Origin: Acidimicrobiaceae bacterium
GTDB taxonomy: Bacteria > Actinomycetota > Acidimicrobiia > Acidimicrobiales > RAAP-2
Assembly: GCA_003162475.1 (NCBI GenBank)
Contig: PMOI01000004.1
Coordinates: 190,020 to 254,019 of the forward strand
Direction: 5' to 3'
DNA: 64,000 bases
The position numbers and the translations under genes are program-made. The notes below the pieces were generated by a model, which saw nothing but the letters and a program-made list of their open reading frames with translations, did not search any database and was not told where the DNA came from. Of the stretch, positions 39,746-48,037 are shown piece by piece. Each line of letters begins with the position of its first letter. Position 1 is the first letter of the stretch.

Positions 39746-41101
39746 TTAGAGCTCGCTGGCCCAATCTCGAGTTTGCAAGATCTCCGCCATTCGAGCCAAG
39801 AAACGCGCAGCGTACGCGCCGTCGATCACGCGGTGATCGAAGGTGAGGGCGAGGTTACCCACGGAGTGAATAGCGATCGCCTCATTGCCCGCGACGTCCG
39901 TTACGACGACGGGCTTGCGCACGACGCCGTCGGTGGCGAGAATGGCTACTTGGGGTTGGTTGATGATCGCGCCCGTCATGAGGGTGCCGAAGGGTCCCGG
40001 GTTGGTGATGGTGAACGTGCCGTGGGCCATGTCGTCGACGGTGAGCTTCTTCGTACGAGCACCCGAGGCGAGCTCGCGGATCTTTCGCGCGATCGATCGC
40101 AGGTCGTAGCTGTCGGCGTGATGCACCACCGGCACGACCAGACCGCTGCCGTCGAGGTCCACGGCGATGCCGAGATTGAGATCGTGGTGCACGATCATCT
40201 CGTCGACACCTACGGAGCCGTTCAGGTTCGGAAAGTCGCGCAACGCCGCGAGCGTCGCCAGGGCGTTGAACGGTAAGTAGGTGAGGGAGAACCCTTCTTG
40301 TTCCTTGAACGCGGCACCGTGCGATCGACGAACGACTTCGACGTTTTCGTAGTCCACTTCTTTCACCATCAAGGTGTGGGCGGAGGTCGACTTCGACCGT
40401 GTCATGTGCTCGGCAGTGAGTCGGCGAATCTTGGTGAAGGGGATGACCTCGTCACCTGAGGTCGCGTCGCCGCCAGCATCTTGGCCGATCATCGCCTCGA
40501 CGTCACGACGAGTGACGCGACCGTCGGCGCCGGTGCCACGTACCGACGACACGTCGATGTCGTGTTCACGCAAGAGCCGTCGCACGACGGGTGACACGGC
40601 GCCCTTTGGCGTCGCGGCGGGTGCGGTTGCTCCGCTTTCGACGAAAGCCAGAACGTCGTCACGCGTGAGGCGTCCCTGTGGACCCGTTCCGGGGATGTCG
40701 TTGGCGTCGAGCTGATGCTCGGCGAGGAGCCGGCGAACGACGGGAGAGACGTGACCACCGGACTCGCTGGACGTGGTCCCTTTGGGGGTTGCCGGTGAGA
40801 CCGTCGTTGAAGTGGTTGCGGGTGTTGACGTCGCGGGGGCGTTAGGCGTCGAGGCCTCGGGAAGATCTTCGTCACCAATCACCGCGAGCAGCGTGCCGAC
40901 GTCGACCGTCTCACCTTCGGCCACGAGGATTCTCGTGAGTACGCCGTCGGCGGGTGCGGGGATCTCGGTGTCGACCTTGTCCGTGGACACCTCGAAGAGC
41001 GTCTCACCGCGTTTCACGGTGTCGCCTTCCTTCTTGAACCACTTCGTGACGGTTCCGTCGGCGACGGTCTCGCCGAGTTGGGGCATCGTGACTCTAGGCA
41101 T
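39746..41101 (-). CDS. 2-oxoacid dehydrogenase E2 component (dihydrolipoyl acyltransferase) with two E3-binding domains
   Basis: The 451-residue protein has an N-terminal lipoyl domain with lipoyl-Lys at about 42 (VSTDKVDTE), a Thr/Pro-rich linker, a first E3-binding domain (VSPVVRRLLAEH at 118), a second nearly parallel one (VSPVVRRLLREH at 169), and a catalytic domain from about 220 ending with the active-site DHRVIDGAYAARFL. It transfers the acyl group from E1 to CoA. The matching E1 genes are at 49.3-51.3 kb. No E3 gene is nearby. Two E3-binding domains in tandem are unusual. Confidence 0.92.
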   Translation of the reverse strand: MPRVTMPQLGETVADGTVTKWFKKEGDTVKRGETLFEVSTDKVDTEIPAPADGVLTRILVAEGETVDVGTLLAVIGDEDLPEASTPNAPATSTPATTSTTVSPATPKGTTSSESGGHVSPVVRRLLAEHQLDANDIPGTGPQGRLTRDDVLAFVESGATAPAATPKGAVSPVVRRLLREHDIDVSSVRGTGADGRVTRRDVEAMIGQDAGGDATSGDEVIPFTKIRRLTAEHMTRSKSTSAHTLMVKEVDYENVEVVRRSHGAAFKEQEGFSLTYLPFNALATLAALRDFPNLNGSVGVDEMIVHHDLNLGIAVDLDGSGLVVPVVHHADSYDLRSIARKIRELASGARTKKLTVDDMAHGTFTITNPGPFGTLMTGAIINQPQVAILATDGVVRKPVVVTDVAGNEAIAIHSVGNLALTFDHRVIDGAYAARFLARMAEILQTRDWASEL

Positions 41102-41134
41102 GGCGCGCCAGCGTCCTCGAGTTCGGCGTGTTGA

Positions 41135-42208
41135 TCACGCGACACTCGTGACCTGAAGACGTTGAGCCATCCAGTCGGCACCTTGGGGACGATGACGGTA
41201 GATGACGTTGGCCCCTCCGTGATTACCTTCTTCGAGCAAGAGCAGTTCACTTTCGCCACGCGCTTCGCTGGCCAAGCGCTCGCCGTCTTGCCACGGGAAG
41301 AGTCGATCGCGTTTGCCCATGATGACGAGCAACGGCGTCGTGATCTTTTGGGTGTGCCCTTCGAGGGTCATGTCCCACGCTCGCTTCTCCGCCTCCTCCG
41401 GTGTCGAACTGAAAGAGCGAACTTGGAACGCGTGGCGCGTCAAGGGATTGAGGTTCGCCCACGAAGCGCCCATGTTGTAAGGACCGGCCAGAGAGATCGT
41501 TCCCTTGATCGGCAGATCCGACGCCGCCATGCGCGCGGCGTAGAGGCCCCCGAGGCTGACGCCCCAGACGCCGAGCCGCGAAGTGTCGACGTCGGTCATG
41601 GTCTCGAGGTGATCAATGACGACCTCACCGACCCGGTCCCACTCAGGTCGTATGGCGAGGGTCCATTCTGCTTCACCCTGGCCTGGGCCGTCGAGGGAGA
41701 AGGTCGCCATGCCGCGATCGAGAAAGGCTCGTTCAATTTCGCGGAACTCTTCCTTCGTTGAGTCGAGACCGGGAATCAAGATGACCGTGGGGTGCGGACC
41801 GACGGTGTTGGGCGTTCGAAAGAGGGCGACCATCTTCGAGCCCTCGAAGTCGATCTCCTCTCGACGCCCGGGGGGAACGAAGAGGGGTGTTGCCCGGTTG
41901 AGAGCGTCGACCGCGCGAGCGTGCGCCGCCTTGGCCTGGTCGGGGTCGTGGACGAAGAGAAACTTGCCGAAGTGAAAGTAAGTGGCGGCGCGGGCGAAGA
42001 ACTCACCAGCGCTCAGCGAGTGACCTCCGGACAGCGCCGCTTCGGCGAGCTCGAGGTGTACCTCGGCGCCCGCGCACCACGCCGCGCACCAATCGTCCCA
42101 ATGTTCGAGGTCTTTCGTGATGCGTGCGTAGTCGCTGACTTCGACGCCGTTGGAGCAAAAGCGCGGCTCCCAGTTCGCCACGGCAGTTTCCACCAGAACG
42201 TCTGCCAT
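41135..42208 (-). CDS. Alpha/beta hydrolase, 2,6-dihydroxypseudooxynicotine hydrolase-like
   Basis: The 357-residue protein has a helical N-terminal domain (about 1-110; DYARITKDLEHWDDWC and SAGEFFARAATYFHFGKFLF) and a C-terminal alpha/beta hydrolase domain. The triad reads as Ser218 in GVWGVSLGG, Asp301 in GKRDRLFPW and His330 in EGNHGGANV; IPGLDSTKEEF precedes the nucleophile. This architecture matches the actinobacterial C-C hydrolase of nicotine catabolism and its relatives; the true substrate here is unknown. ATG 42208 has GGGGGA just upstream. First gene of the left catabolic operon. Confidence 0.85.
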   Translation of the reverse strand: MADVLVETAVANWEPRFCSNGVEVSDYARITKDLEHWDDWCAAWCAGAEVHLELAEAALSGGHSLSAGEFFARAATYFHFGKFLFVHDPDQAKAAHARAVDALNRATPLFVPPGRREEIDFEGSKMVALFRTPNTVGPHPTVILIPGLDSTKEEFREIERAFLDRGMATFSLDGPGQGEAEWTLAIRPEWDRVGEVVIDHLETMTDVDTSRLGVWGVSLGGLYAARMAASDLPIKGTISLAGPYNMGASWANLNPLTRHAFQVRSFSSTPEEAEKRAWDMTLEGHTQKITTPLLVIMGKRDRLFPWQDGERLASEARGESELLLLEEGNHGGANVIYRHRPQGADWMAQRLQVTSVA

Positions 42209-42415
42209 GTTTCCCCCTAGTGAACCACTGATTGATGCTGATGGTAATGGACTTCTCACTGCGTTGAACAGTGCTGAATCATTGAATTCTTTTCATGCTG
42301 GTGCGGTTGACGGGGTATCACTACGTCGTTATGGTTAGCCCATCACTCACCGAGTGATCGGACCTGGACTACTGCATCGGTGAAGCGCCGGGGACGTATA
42401 ACGCTGGGGGAAACT
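42209..42415. promoter_or_regulatory. Divergent control region of the two catabolic operons
   Basis: This 207-bp region separates the hydrolase-E2 operon from the LIV-type importer operon. It is more AT-rich than its surroundings. It contains the inverted repeat at 42342-42358 and TATAAC at 42397-42402 before livK. Both flanking genes have a similar ribosome-binding site, GGGGGAAAC, next to their ATG. Confidence 0.6.
42342..42358. promoter_or_regulatory. Inverted repeat ATCACTC-N3-GAGTGAT, candidate operator
   Basis: Seven-base arms flank ACC, 58 bp upstream of the livK-like ATG, within the divergent control region. It has the size of a TetR-family half-operator pair and could allow common control of both operons. 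Confidence 0.55.
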
Positions 42416-43663
42416 ATGACTAAAAAGGGAAGATATCTTCGCGCGGCTGGTGTGACTTCGGTCGCGCTCGCGTCATTAGCAATGATGGCCACGTCGAGCG
42501 GAGCGTCGAGCAGCACTATCGCCAAGGGCAAACCAGTCACGATCGGAATTTCGCTCTCGTTGTCGGGTGACTTCTCGGGCGACGGCACTGCCTTCAAGCA
42601 GGGCTATCAACTCTGGGCTGACTCGGTGAACAAGTCCGGTGGACTACTCGGTCACCAGGTGAAGCTCGACATCGTGTCGGACGCGTCAAGTCCCACGCAG
42701 GTCGTAACGAACTACCAGAAGTTGATCTCACTGGACCACGTCAATTTGACCTTCGGGCCGTTCTCGTCGCTGCTCAGTTTGCCCGCCGCGAGGGCCGTCG
42801 ACCGTTACGGCTACGCGATGGTCGAAGGAGCCGGTGGTGCGCCTTCGGTCTTCCAAGCCGGACTGACGAACCTCTTCGACGTGTCGATGCCCGTGAAGGA
42901 CGCGTTGGTGCCGTTCGCGAAGTGGATCGCTGCACTGCCGGCGAACAAGCGTCCGAAGTCGGTCGCGTACGTAACCACGAATGACGCCTTCACCGAACCA
43001 CAGATCCCCGTCGCGAAGGCGATCATCTCCGCCGCGGGCGTGAAGACCAAGTACTACTCGGTCTTTCCTGCTGAGACGACGGACTACACCCCGATCGCCG
43101 ACGCGGTAGCGGCCGCCAAGGCCCAAGTCGTGGTCCTTGGCTCCGTTGACGTGCCGACGGTGTCGGCCTTCATGCAGGCGTTCGAACAAGCGCACTACAA
43201 CCCCCAGGTCTTCATCGCCACGGGCGGTCCAGACCAGGGCACGGCGTTCAGCTCGGTCGTTGGAATCAAGAACGCCGACGGCATGATGGTTCCCAACGCG
43301 TGGTACGGCTCGGCGACGACGCCGGGCAGCCAGGCGATGGTCGCGGCCTACGTCAAGAAGTACGGCGGTACGCCGGCGACGGTCAGTGCGGACGTGGCCG
43401 AGGCTTACTCCGTGGGTCAGATCACCCAACAGGCGGTCATCGCAACGAAGGGCTTCGACAACTCGAAGATCATCAAGTACCTGCACTCGGGCGTCACTTT
43501 GACGAGCGTGCAGGGCGGCGTGAAGTTCGACAAGCTCGGCGAGAACAACGACGCGACGGCCTTCACCTTCCAGTGGCAGGGCGCCAAATTTGTTCAGGTC
43601 AACCCGACCGCGAACAAGGCGTCCAAGCCAGTGCTGTTCCCGAAGCCGGTTTGGGGTAGTTAA
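42416..43663 (+). CDS. ABC transporter substrate-binding protein, branched-chain amino acid (Peripla_BP_6) family
   Basis: The 415-residue precursor has a Sec signal (MTKKGRYLRAAGVTSVALASL) without a lipobox Cys, then KPVTIGISLSLSGDFSGDG typical of LivK-like proteins, an FGPFSSLLSLPAARAVD segment, SVAYVTTNDAF and the domain-crossing QVFIATGGPDQG. Homologues bind branched-chain amino acids, amides, urea or aromatic acids, so the ligand cannot be named. ATG 42416 follows GGGGG by five bases. It leads the livKHMGF-like genes. Confidence 0.9.
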   Translation: MTKKGRYLRAAGVTSVALASLAMMATSSGASSSTIAKGKPVTIGISLSLSGDFSGDGTAFKQGYQLWADSVNKSGGLLGHQVKLDIVSDASSPTQVVTNYQKLISLDHVNLTFGPFSSLLSLPAARAVDRYGYAMVEGAGGAPSVFQAGLTNLFDVSMPVKDALVPFAKWIAALPANKRPKSVAYVTTNDAFTEPQIPVAKAIISAAGVKTKYYSVFPAETTDYTPIADAVAAAKAQVVVLGSVDVPTVSAFMQAFEQAHYNPQVFIATGGPDQGTAFSSVVGIKNADGMMVPNAWYGSATTPGSQAMVAAYVKKYGGTPATVSADVAEAYSVGQITQQAVIATKGFDNSKIIKYLHSGVTLTSVQGGVKFDKLGENNDATAFTFQWQGAKFVQVNPTANKASKPVLFPKPVWGS

Positions 43664-43666
43664 GTC

Positions 43667-44551
43667 TTGAACAGTTCAGCGCTCATTCATGCCTTGCTTG
43701 ACGGCGTCTTGACCGGATCGGTCTACGCCCTCATGGCGACGGGGTTAACTCTCATCTTTGGAGTGATGAACATCATCAACATCGCTCAGGGAATCTTGGT
43801 GATTTTAGGTGCCTACCTGAGTTACACGTTGTCGGTGCACTTTGGAATTGACCTCTTCGTTGGCTTGATCATCACGATCCCCACCCTCTTTGTGGTGGGG
43901 GTCGTGGTGGAGCGCTTGTTCATGGCCAGGCTGAAGGGGCCAGAACGGACGTCGATGTCCATTCTGGTCACCTACGCCATCTCCCTCATCATCGAGGGAT
44001 CACTGAACATGATCTACTCGATCAACGTCGTCCAGCTCAAAGCCTGGTACGTCGACAAGTCCTTTCCGATCTTCGGCGTCTACCTGCCCTATATCTACCT
44101 GTTCGGCTTCATCTTGGCGGTCGTGCTGTTGACCTCGCTCTACATCATGTTGTACCGCACGCGATTTGGCGCGAGCATTCGCGCGTCGCTGGCCGACCAG
44201 GTGGCCGCGGCCTTGGTGGGCATCAACGTTGCACGCGTCTCAACCATCTGCTTCGGTCTCGGGATCGCCGTCACCGCCGCGGGCGGCATGGTGTACGGCG
44301 CGACCAACGCTTTTAACGCCAGCACCAGCTACGACTTGATCTCTCGACTCTTGACGATCATCGTCTTGGGCGGCATGGGCAGTCTCGGCGGGGCGCTGTT
44401 GGCCGCCATCTTGATGGTGACCTTGGGTGACGTCGTTGCGGTAGTGTGGTCGCCCATCTGGTCGTCCCCCACGTTCTTCTTCGTGCTCGTGATCGTGTTG
44501 TCACTTCGCCCGCAGGGACTCTTCGGCAAGCAGTCCGCGAGAGTGGCTTGA
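43667..44551 (+). CDS. LIV-type ABC transporter permease (LivH family)
   Basis: This integral membrane protein of 294 residues with about eight hydrophobic segments contains the family start LLDGVLTGSVYALMATGLTLIFGVMNIINIAQG (split) and the cytoplasmic coupling loop RASLADQVAAALVGIN with IVLGGMGSLGGALLAAI. TTG start three bases after the binding-protein stop, preceded by GGGGTAG. Forms the pore with the next gene product. Confidence 0.92.
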   Translation: MNSSALIHALLDGVLTGSVYALMATGLTLIFGVMNIINIAQGILVILGAYLSYTLSVHFGIDLFVGLIITIPTLFVVGVVVERLFMARLKGPERTSMSILVTYAISLIIEGSLNMIYSINVVQLKAWYVDKSFPIFGVYLPYIYLFGFILAVVLLTSLYIMLYRTRFGASIRASLADQVAAALVGINVARVSTICFGLGIAVTAAGGMVYGATNAFNASTSYDLISRLLTIIVLGGMGSLGGALLAAILMVTLGDVVAVVWSPIWSSPTFFFVLVIVLSLRPQGLFGKQSARVA

Positions 44552-45552
44552 TGACCAAGGCAAAACCCACGGCGTGGAGCCTCGGTCTCGCCGTCCTCAT
44601 CGTCTTTCCCCTGATCGTGACCAATCCGGCCTGGACGTCGATCGGGGTCTTGACGTTGATGTTCATGGCGTGCACGACGTCGTGGAACATGTTCTCGGGC
44701 TACTCGGGCTACGTGTCGCTCGGTTCAGCCATCTTCTTCGGTTCCGGCGCGTACACCATGGCGCTCGTTTCGACGCACGCGCACATGGCCGGTGGCGCCG
44801 CGCTCTTCTGGCTCATCCCCGTCGCCGGTCTCGTCGCTATGGTGATCGCGGTGCCGGTCGGCGCGATTGCGCTTCGCGTGCGGCGTCACACCTTCGTCGT
44901 CATCACGATCGCTCTCTTCTTCGTCTTTCAACTCCTGGCGATCAACGCTTCTTTCACGGGCGGCGCGGCGGGCATCTACATACCGCTCATCAATTGGGGG
45001 GCCAGCTACTACAACGTGCCCTTCTACTACGTGGCGCTCGGCATGGTCATCTTCGCCACGCTGTTGTCGGCGGCGGTACGGCGCTCTCGTTTCGGTCTCC
45101 AGTTGCTCGCCATTCGTGACGACGAGGACCGCGCGCTCGGACTCGGCGTTCGTGTGACGGCCGTAAAACTCACGGGCTTCGTGATGTCGGCCTTCACCCT
45201 CGGGATGGCCGGCGGGCTCTACTGCATGTTGCAGGGACAGATCTACCCACAGTTCGTCTTCGATCCAACGTTCGACATCACCGTCGCCCTGATGGCCTTC
45301 CTCGGCGGCTTTGGCACGCTGCTCGGCCCCCTCCTCGGCGGACTCATCCTCGAAGCGTCTCAGCAGTACTTGACGGAGTCGTTCTCGAACGGCTCGCTGT
45401 ACTTGATCCTCTTTGGCGTCTTGTTCTTGCTCGTGATCCTCTTCATGCCCCAGGGCATTGTCGTCGCGGTCTCGCAGTGGTGGAACGGCCGGGCCCAGAG
45501 GCGTGAGCTGGCGGCAACGACCGATCCCGCGGCGGTGGGAGCGAATACCTGA
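44551..45552 (+). CDS. LIV-type ABC transporter permease (LivM family)
   Basis: This 333-residue permease has about nine membrane segments, the SWNMFSGYSGYVSLGSAIFFG segment characteristic of LivM (split), the coupling loop AIRDDEDRALGLGVRVTAVKL, and the C-terminal FGTLLGPLLGGLILEASQQY. ATG 44551 overlaps the LivH stop (TGATG). It has no fused ATPase domain. Confidence 0.92.
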   Translation: MTKAKPTAWSLGLAVLIVFPLIVTNPAWTSIGVLTLMFMACTTSWNMFSGYSGYVSLGSAIFFGSGAYTMALVSTHAHMAGGAALFWLIPVAGLVAMVIAVPVGAIALRVRRHTFVVITIALFFVFQLLAINASFTGGAAGIYIPLINWGASYYNVPFYYVALGMVIFATLLSAAVRRSRFGLQLLAIRDDEDRALGLGVRVTAVKLTGFVMSAFTLGMAGGLYCMLQGQIYPQFVFDPTFDITVALMAFLGGFGTLLGPLLGGLILEASQQYLTESFSNGSLYLILFGVLFLLVILFMPQGIVVAVSQWWNGRAQRRELAATTDPAAVGANT

Positions 45553-46328
45553 TGCCAGCATTACTCGAAGCAAAAGACGTGACGCGCTCCTTCGGAGGGG
45601 TGCACGCGCTCGCGGGCTGTTCACTCAGCGTCGATAAGGGCAGCATCACCGGTCTCATTGGACCGAACGGTTCGGGTAAGACCACGATGTTCAACGTGAT
45701 GACCGGGTACGTGAAGCCCGAAAAGGGGACGATCTCGTTCAACGGCAACGACGTCACCAACGCTCGGCCCGACAAGATCTTCGCCTTGGGCGTTGGCCGG
45801 ACGTTTCAGCTCACGCGCATCTTCGCGCGCATCAGCGTGATCGAGAACATGCTCGTCGCCACGCAACGTGACGAGAGTTGGCTCCGCGGACTCACGCGCT
45901 CGAAGTCCTCGAAATCCGAACTCGACGCCGCGATGGAGTGGCTCGATTTCGTCGGACTTTCGCGCCTCGCCTCGCTCCAAGCGGGCTCGCTCTCCTACGG
46001 TCAGCGAAAACTCTTGGAGTTGGCCTACGTGCTCGTCGCCGACCCCGACGTCATTTTGCTCGACGAGCCCGCTGGCGGCGTCAACCTGACGCTCATCAAC
46101 GAGATCAGCGAGAAGATCCTTGCCCTCAACAAGGGCGGCAAGACCTTCCTCATCGTCGAACACAACATGGAGTTCGTCATGAAGATCTGCGACAAGGTGA
46201 CCGTCATGCACCAGGGCTGTGACCTGGTGACGGGCACGCCCGCGGAAGTGCGCGCCGACCCCGCAGTCTTGGACGCGTACCTTGGCAGCAGCGACGACGA
46301 GTTGGAGGAAGAAGAAGTCAATGACTGA
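45552..46328 (+). CDS. LIV-type ABC transporter ATP-binding protein (LivG family)
   Basis: This 258-residue ATPase has Walker A GPNGSGKTT near residue 37, the LivG-specific GRTFQLTRIF, signature SLSYGQRKLLELA, Walker B VILLDEPAGGVN and the switch His in EHNMEFVM. ATG overlaps the LivM stop. A Glu-rich tail (DDELEEEEVND) is unusual and overlaps the next gene's ribosome-binding site. Confidence 0.93.
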   Translation: MPALLEAKDVTRSFGGVHALAGCSLSVDKGSITGLIGPNGSGKTTMFNVMTGYVKPEKGTISFNGNDVTNARPDKIFALGVGRTFQLTRIFARISVIENMLVATQRDESWLRGLTRSKSSKSELDAAMEWLDFVGLSRLASLQAGSLSYGQRKLLELAYVLVADPDVILLDEPAGGVNLTLINEISEKILALNKGGKTFLIVEHNMEFVMKICDKVTVMHQGCDLVTGTPAEVRADPAVLDAYLGSSDDELEEEEVND

Positions 46329-47091
46329 GTCGACCTCCTTTCTGCGTTTCGAGGGTGTCGTCGCTGGCTACGGCGGCGGTGACGTCATCAAGGGCGTCGA
46401 CTTCGACGTGCCCCAGGGGGGCGTGACCTGCATCGTGGGACCGAACGGTTCAGGTAAGTCAACGTTGCTAAAGACCGTCAGTGGTCTCGTGCGCCCGCGA
46501 CTTGGCCAGCTCTGGTTCAAGGGGACGCCCCTCGTCGGTCTCACCCCTCGCGAAATCCTCAAGCTCGGCATCGTCCAAGTTCCGCAGAATCACAGTCTCT
46601 TTCGTGAGATGTCGGTGCAGCAGAACGTCGAACTCGGGGCCTTCCTCGTGAAGGACAAGAAGGTCATTGCCGAGCGTTTGAAGCACGTCACCGAGATCTT
46701 TCCCATCGTGGCCGAACGCGCCAAGGACAAGGCCGGCAGCCTCTCGGGTGGTCAACAGCGCCTCGTTGAGTTCGCGCGCTGCTTGATGCTCGAACCCGAA
46801 CTGGTCGTGCTCGACGAGCCCTCGATGGGCCTCGACCCGAAGACGCTCCGGTTGGTGTTCGACACCATCAAACTGATGAATAAGGTCGGACGTACGGTGT
46901 TGCTCGTCGAACAAAATGCCCGCCAGGCTCTTCGCATGAGTCACTACGCGGTCGTCTTGGAGAACGGAATGCTGCGACTCTCGGGATCGGGTAAAGAAGT
47001 CTTGAACAACCCCGAGATCGGTGCGCTCTATCTCGGCGGCAGCATCAAAGAGACGTCGTCGATCGCGGCACCCGCGTCGAAAGAACTTTAG
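46321..47091 (+). CDS. LIV-type ABC transporter ATP-binding protein (LivF family)
   Basis: The second ATPase, 256 residues, has Walker A GPNGSGKST, VPQNHSLFREMSVQQN, signature GSLSGGQQRLVEFARCL, Walker B LVVLDEPSMGLD and EQNARQALRMSHYAVVLENG. ATG 46321 overlaps LivG by eight bases, with GGAGGAAG upstream inside LivG. It completes the importer. Confidence 0.93.
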   Translation: MTESTSFLRFEGVVAGYGGGDVIKGVDFDVPQGGVTCIVGPNGSGKSTLLKTVSGLVRPRLGQLWFKGTPLVGLTPREILKLGIVQVPQNHSLFREMSVQQNVELGAFLVKDKKVIAERLKHVTEIFPIVAERAKDKAGSLSGGQQRLVEFARCLMLEPELVVLDEPSMGLDPKTLRLVFDTIKLMNKVGRTVLLVEQNARQALRMSHYAVVLENGMLRLSGSGKEVLNNPEIGALYLGGSIKETSSIAAPASKEL

Positions 47092-47101
47092 GAGCACACG
47101 C

Positions 47102-48037
47102 ATGAGTGACGACAAGGCCCGGATCGGCTGGATTGGCTGTGGCCGCATGGGCACGGCCATGGCCAAGCGCTTGGTCGTAGCGAACTATGACGTCACGGTC
47201 ACCAACCGCACTCGCTCGAAAACGGACGTGCTCGGCCAACTGGGCGCGAAGGTCGTCGACAACCCCCGTGACCTCGCTGATTGCGACGTCATCTTCATCA
47301 TGGTCTCGGCCGACAAGGATCTTCTCGCGGTCACGACCGGTCCCGACGGAATCCTTTCGGGAGCCGCCGCCCCCAAGGTCGTGGTCGACTGTTCGACCGT
47401 GTCGTCGATGACGTCGGCCCAGGTTCGCGCGGCGCTGGCGGCGAAGAACATCGACTTCCTGGCGTCTCCCGTGAGCGGCAACCCCAAGGTCGTCGCCTCG
47501 GGCAAGCTCACGCTCGCGGTGTCGGGTACGCGCGACGCCTTCGAGAAGGTGGAGCCCTACCTCAACGAACTCGGTCACGGCGTCACGTACGTCGGCGACG
47601 ACGAGGTCGCACGACTCGTAAAGATCTGCCACAACATGTTCCTCGGCATCGTGACCCAGGCCATGGCCGAGATCACGGTCTTGGCCGAGCGTGGCGGCAT
47701 ACCGCGTAGTGCGTTCCTCGAGTTCATCAACAACTCGGTGATGGGTTCGACGTTCTCGCGCTACAAGACGCCGGCCTTCGTCAACCTCGACTTCACGCCG
47801 ACCTTTACCCCGGTGTTGCTTCGAAAGGACTTCGACCTCGGCATGGCCGAAGCGAAGAAGATGAGCGTGCCCATGCCCGTGTCGGCCCTGTGCACCGAAC
47901 TCGTCGTGAGCGCCATTGGTGCGGGCTACGTGGACGAAGACTTCTCGGTGCTCCTGCTCGAGGAGGCGCGCAGCGCTGGCCTCGTGATGACGCCCGAGAA
48001 CATAGCAATCGACGATGGATTAGGAGTGAAGCCGTGA
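47102..48037 (+). CDS. NAD(P)-dependent beta-hydroxyacid dehydrogenase (3-hydroxyisobutyrate dehydrogenase family)
   Basis: The 311-residue protein has the Rossmann motif IGWIGCGRMGTAMAKRL, the substrate-binding SPVSGNPKVVASGKLTL (family DApVSGGxxgA-type) and the catalytic Lys in RLVKICHNMFLG. The family includes 3-hydroxyisobutyrate dehydrogenase and tartronate semialdehyde reductase, which interconvert beta-hydroxyacids and semialdehydes. It begins 10 bp after LivF with AGGAG upstream and overlaps the M24-family gene. The substrate is unknown; it fits an oxidation step before the 2-oxoacid dehydrogenase. Confidence 0.9.
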   Translation: MSDDKARIGWIGCGRMGTAMAKRLVVANYDVTVTNRTRSKTDVLGQLGAKVVDNPRDLADCDVIFIMVSADKDLLAVTTGPDGILSGAAAPKVVVDCSTVSSMTSAQVRAALAAKNIDFLASPVSGNPKVVASGKLTLAVSGTRDAFEKVEPYLNELGHGVTYVGDDEVARLVKICHNMFLGIVTQAMAEITVLAERGGIPRSAFLEFINNSVMGSTFSRYKTPAFVNLDFTPTFTPVLLRKDFDLGMAEAKKMSVPMPVSALCTELVVSAIGAGYVDEDFSVLLLEEARSAGLVMTPENIAIDDGLGVKP

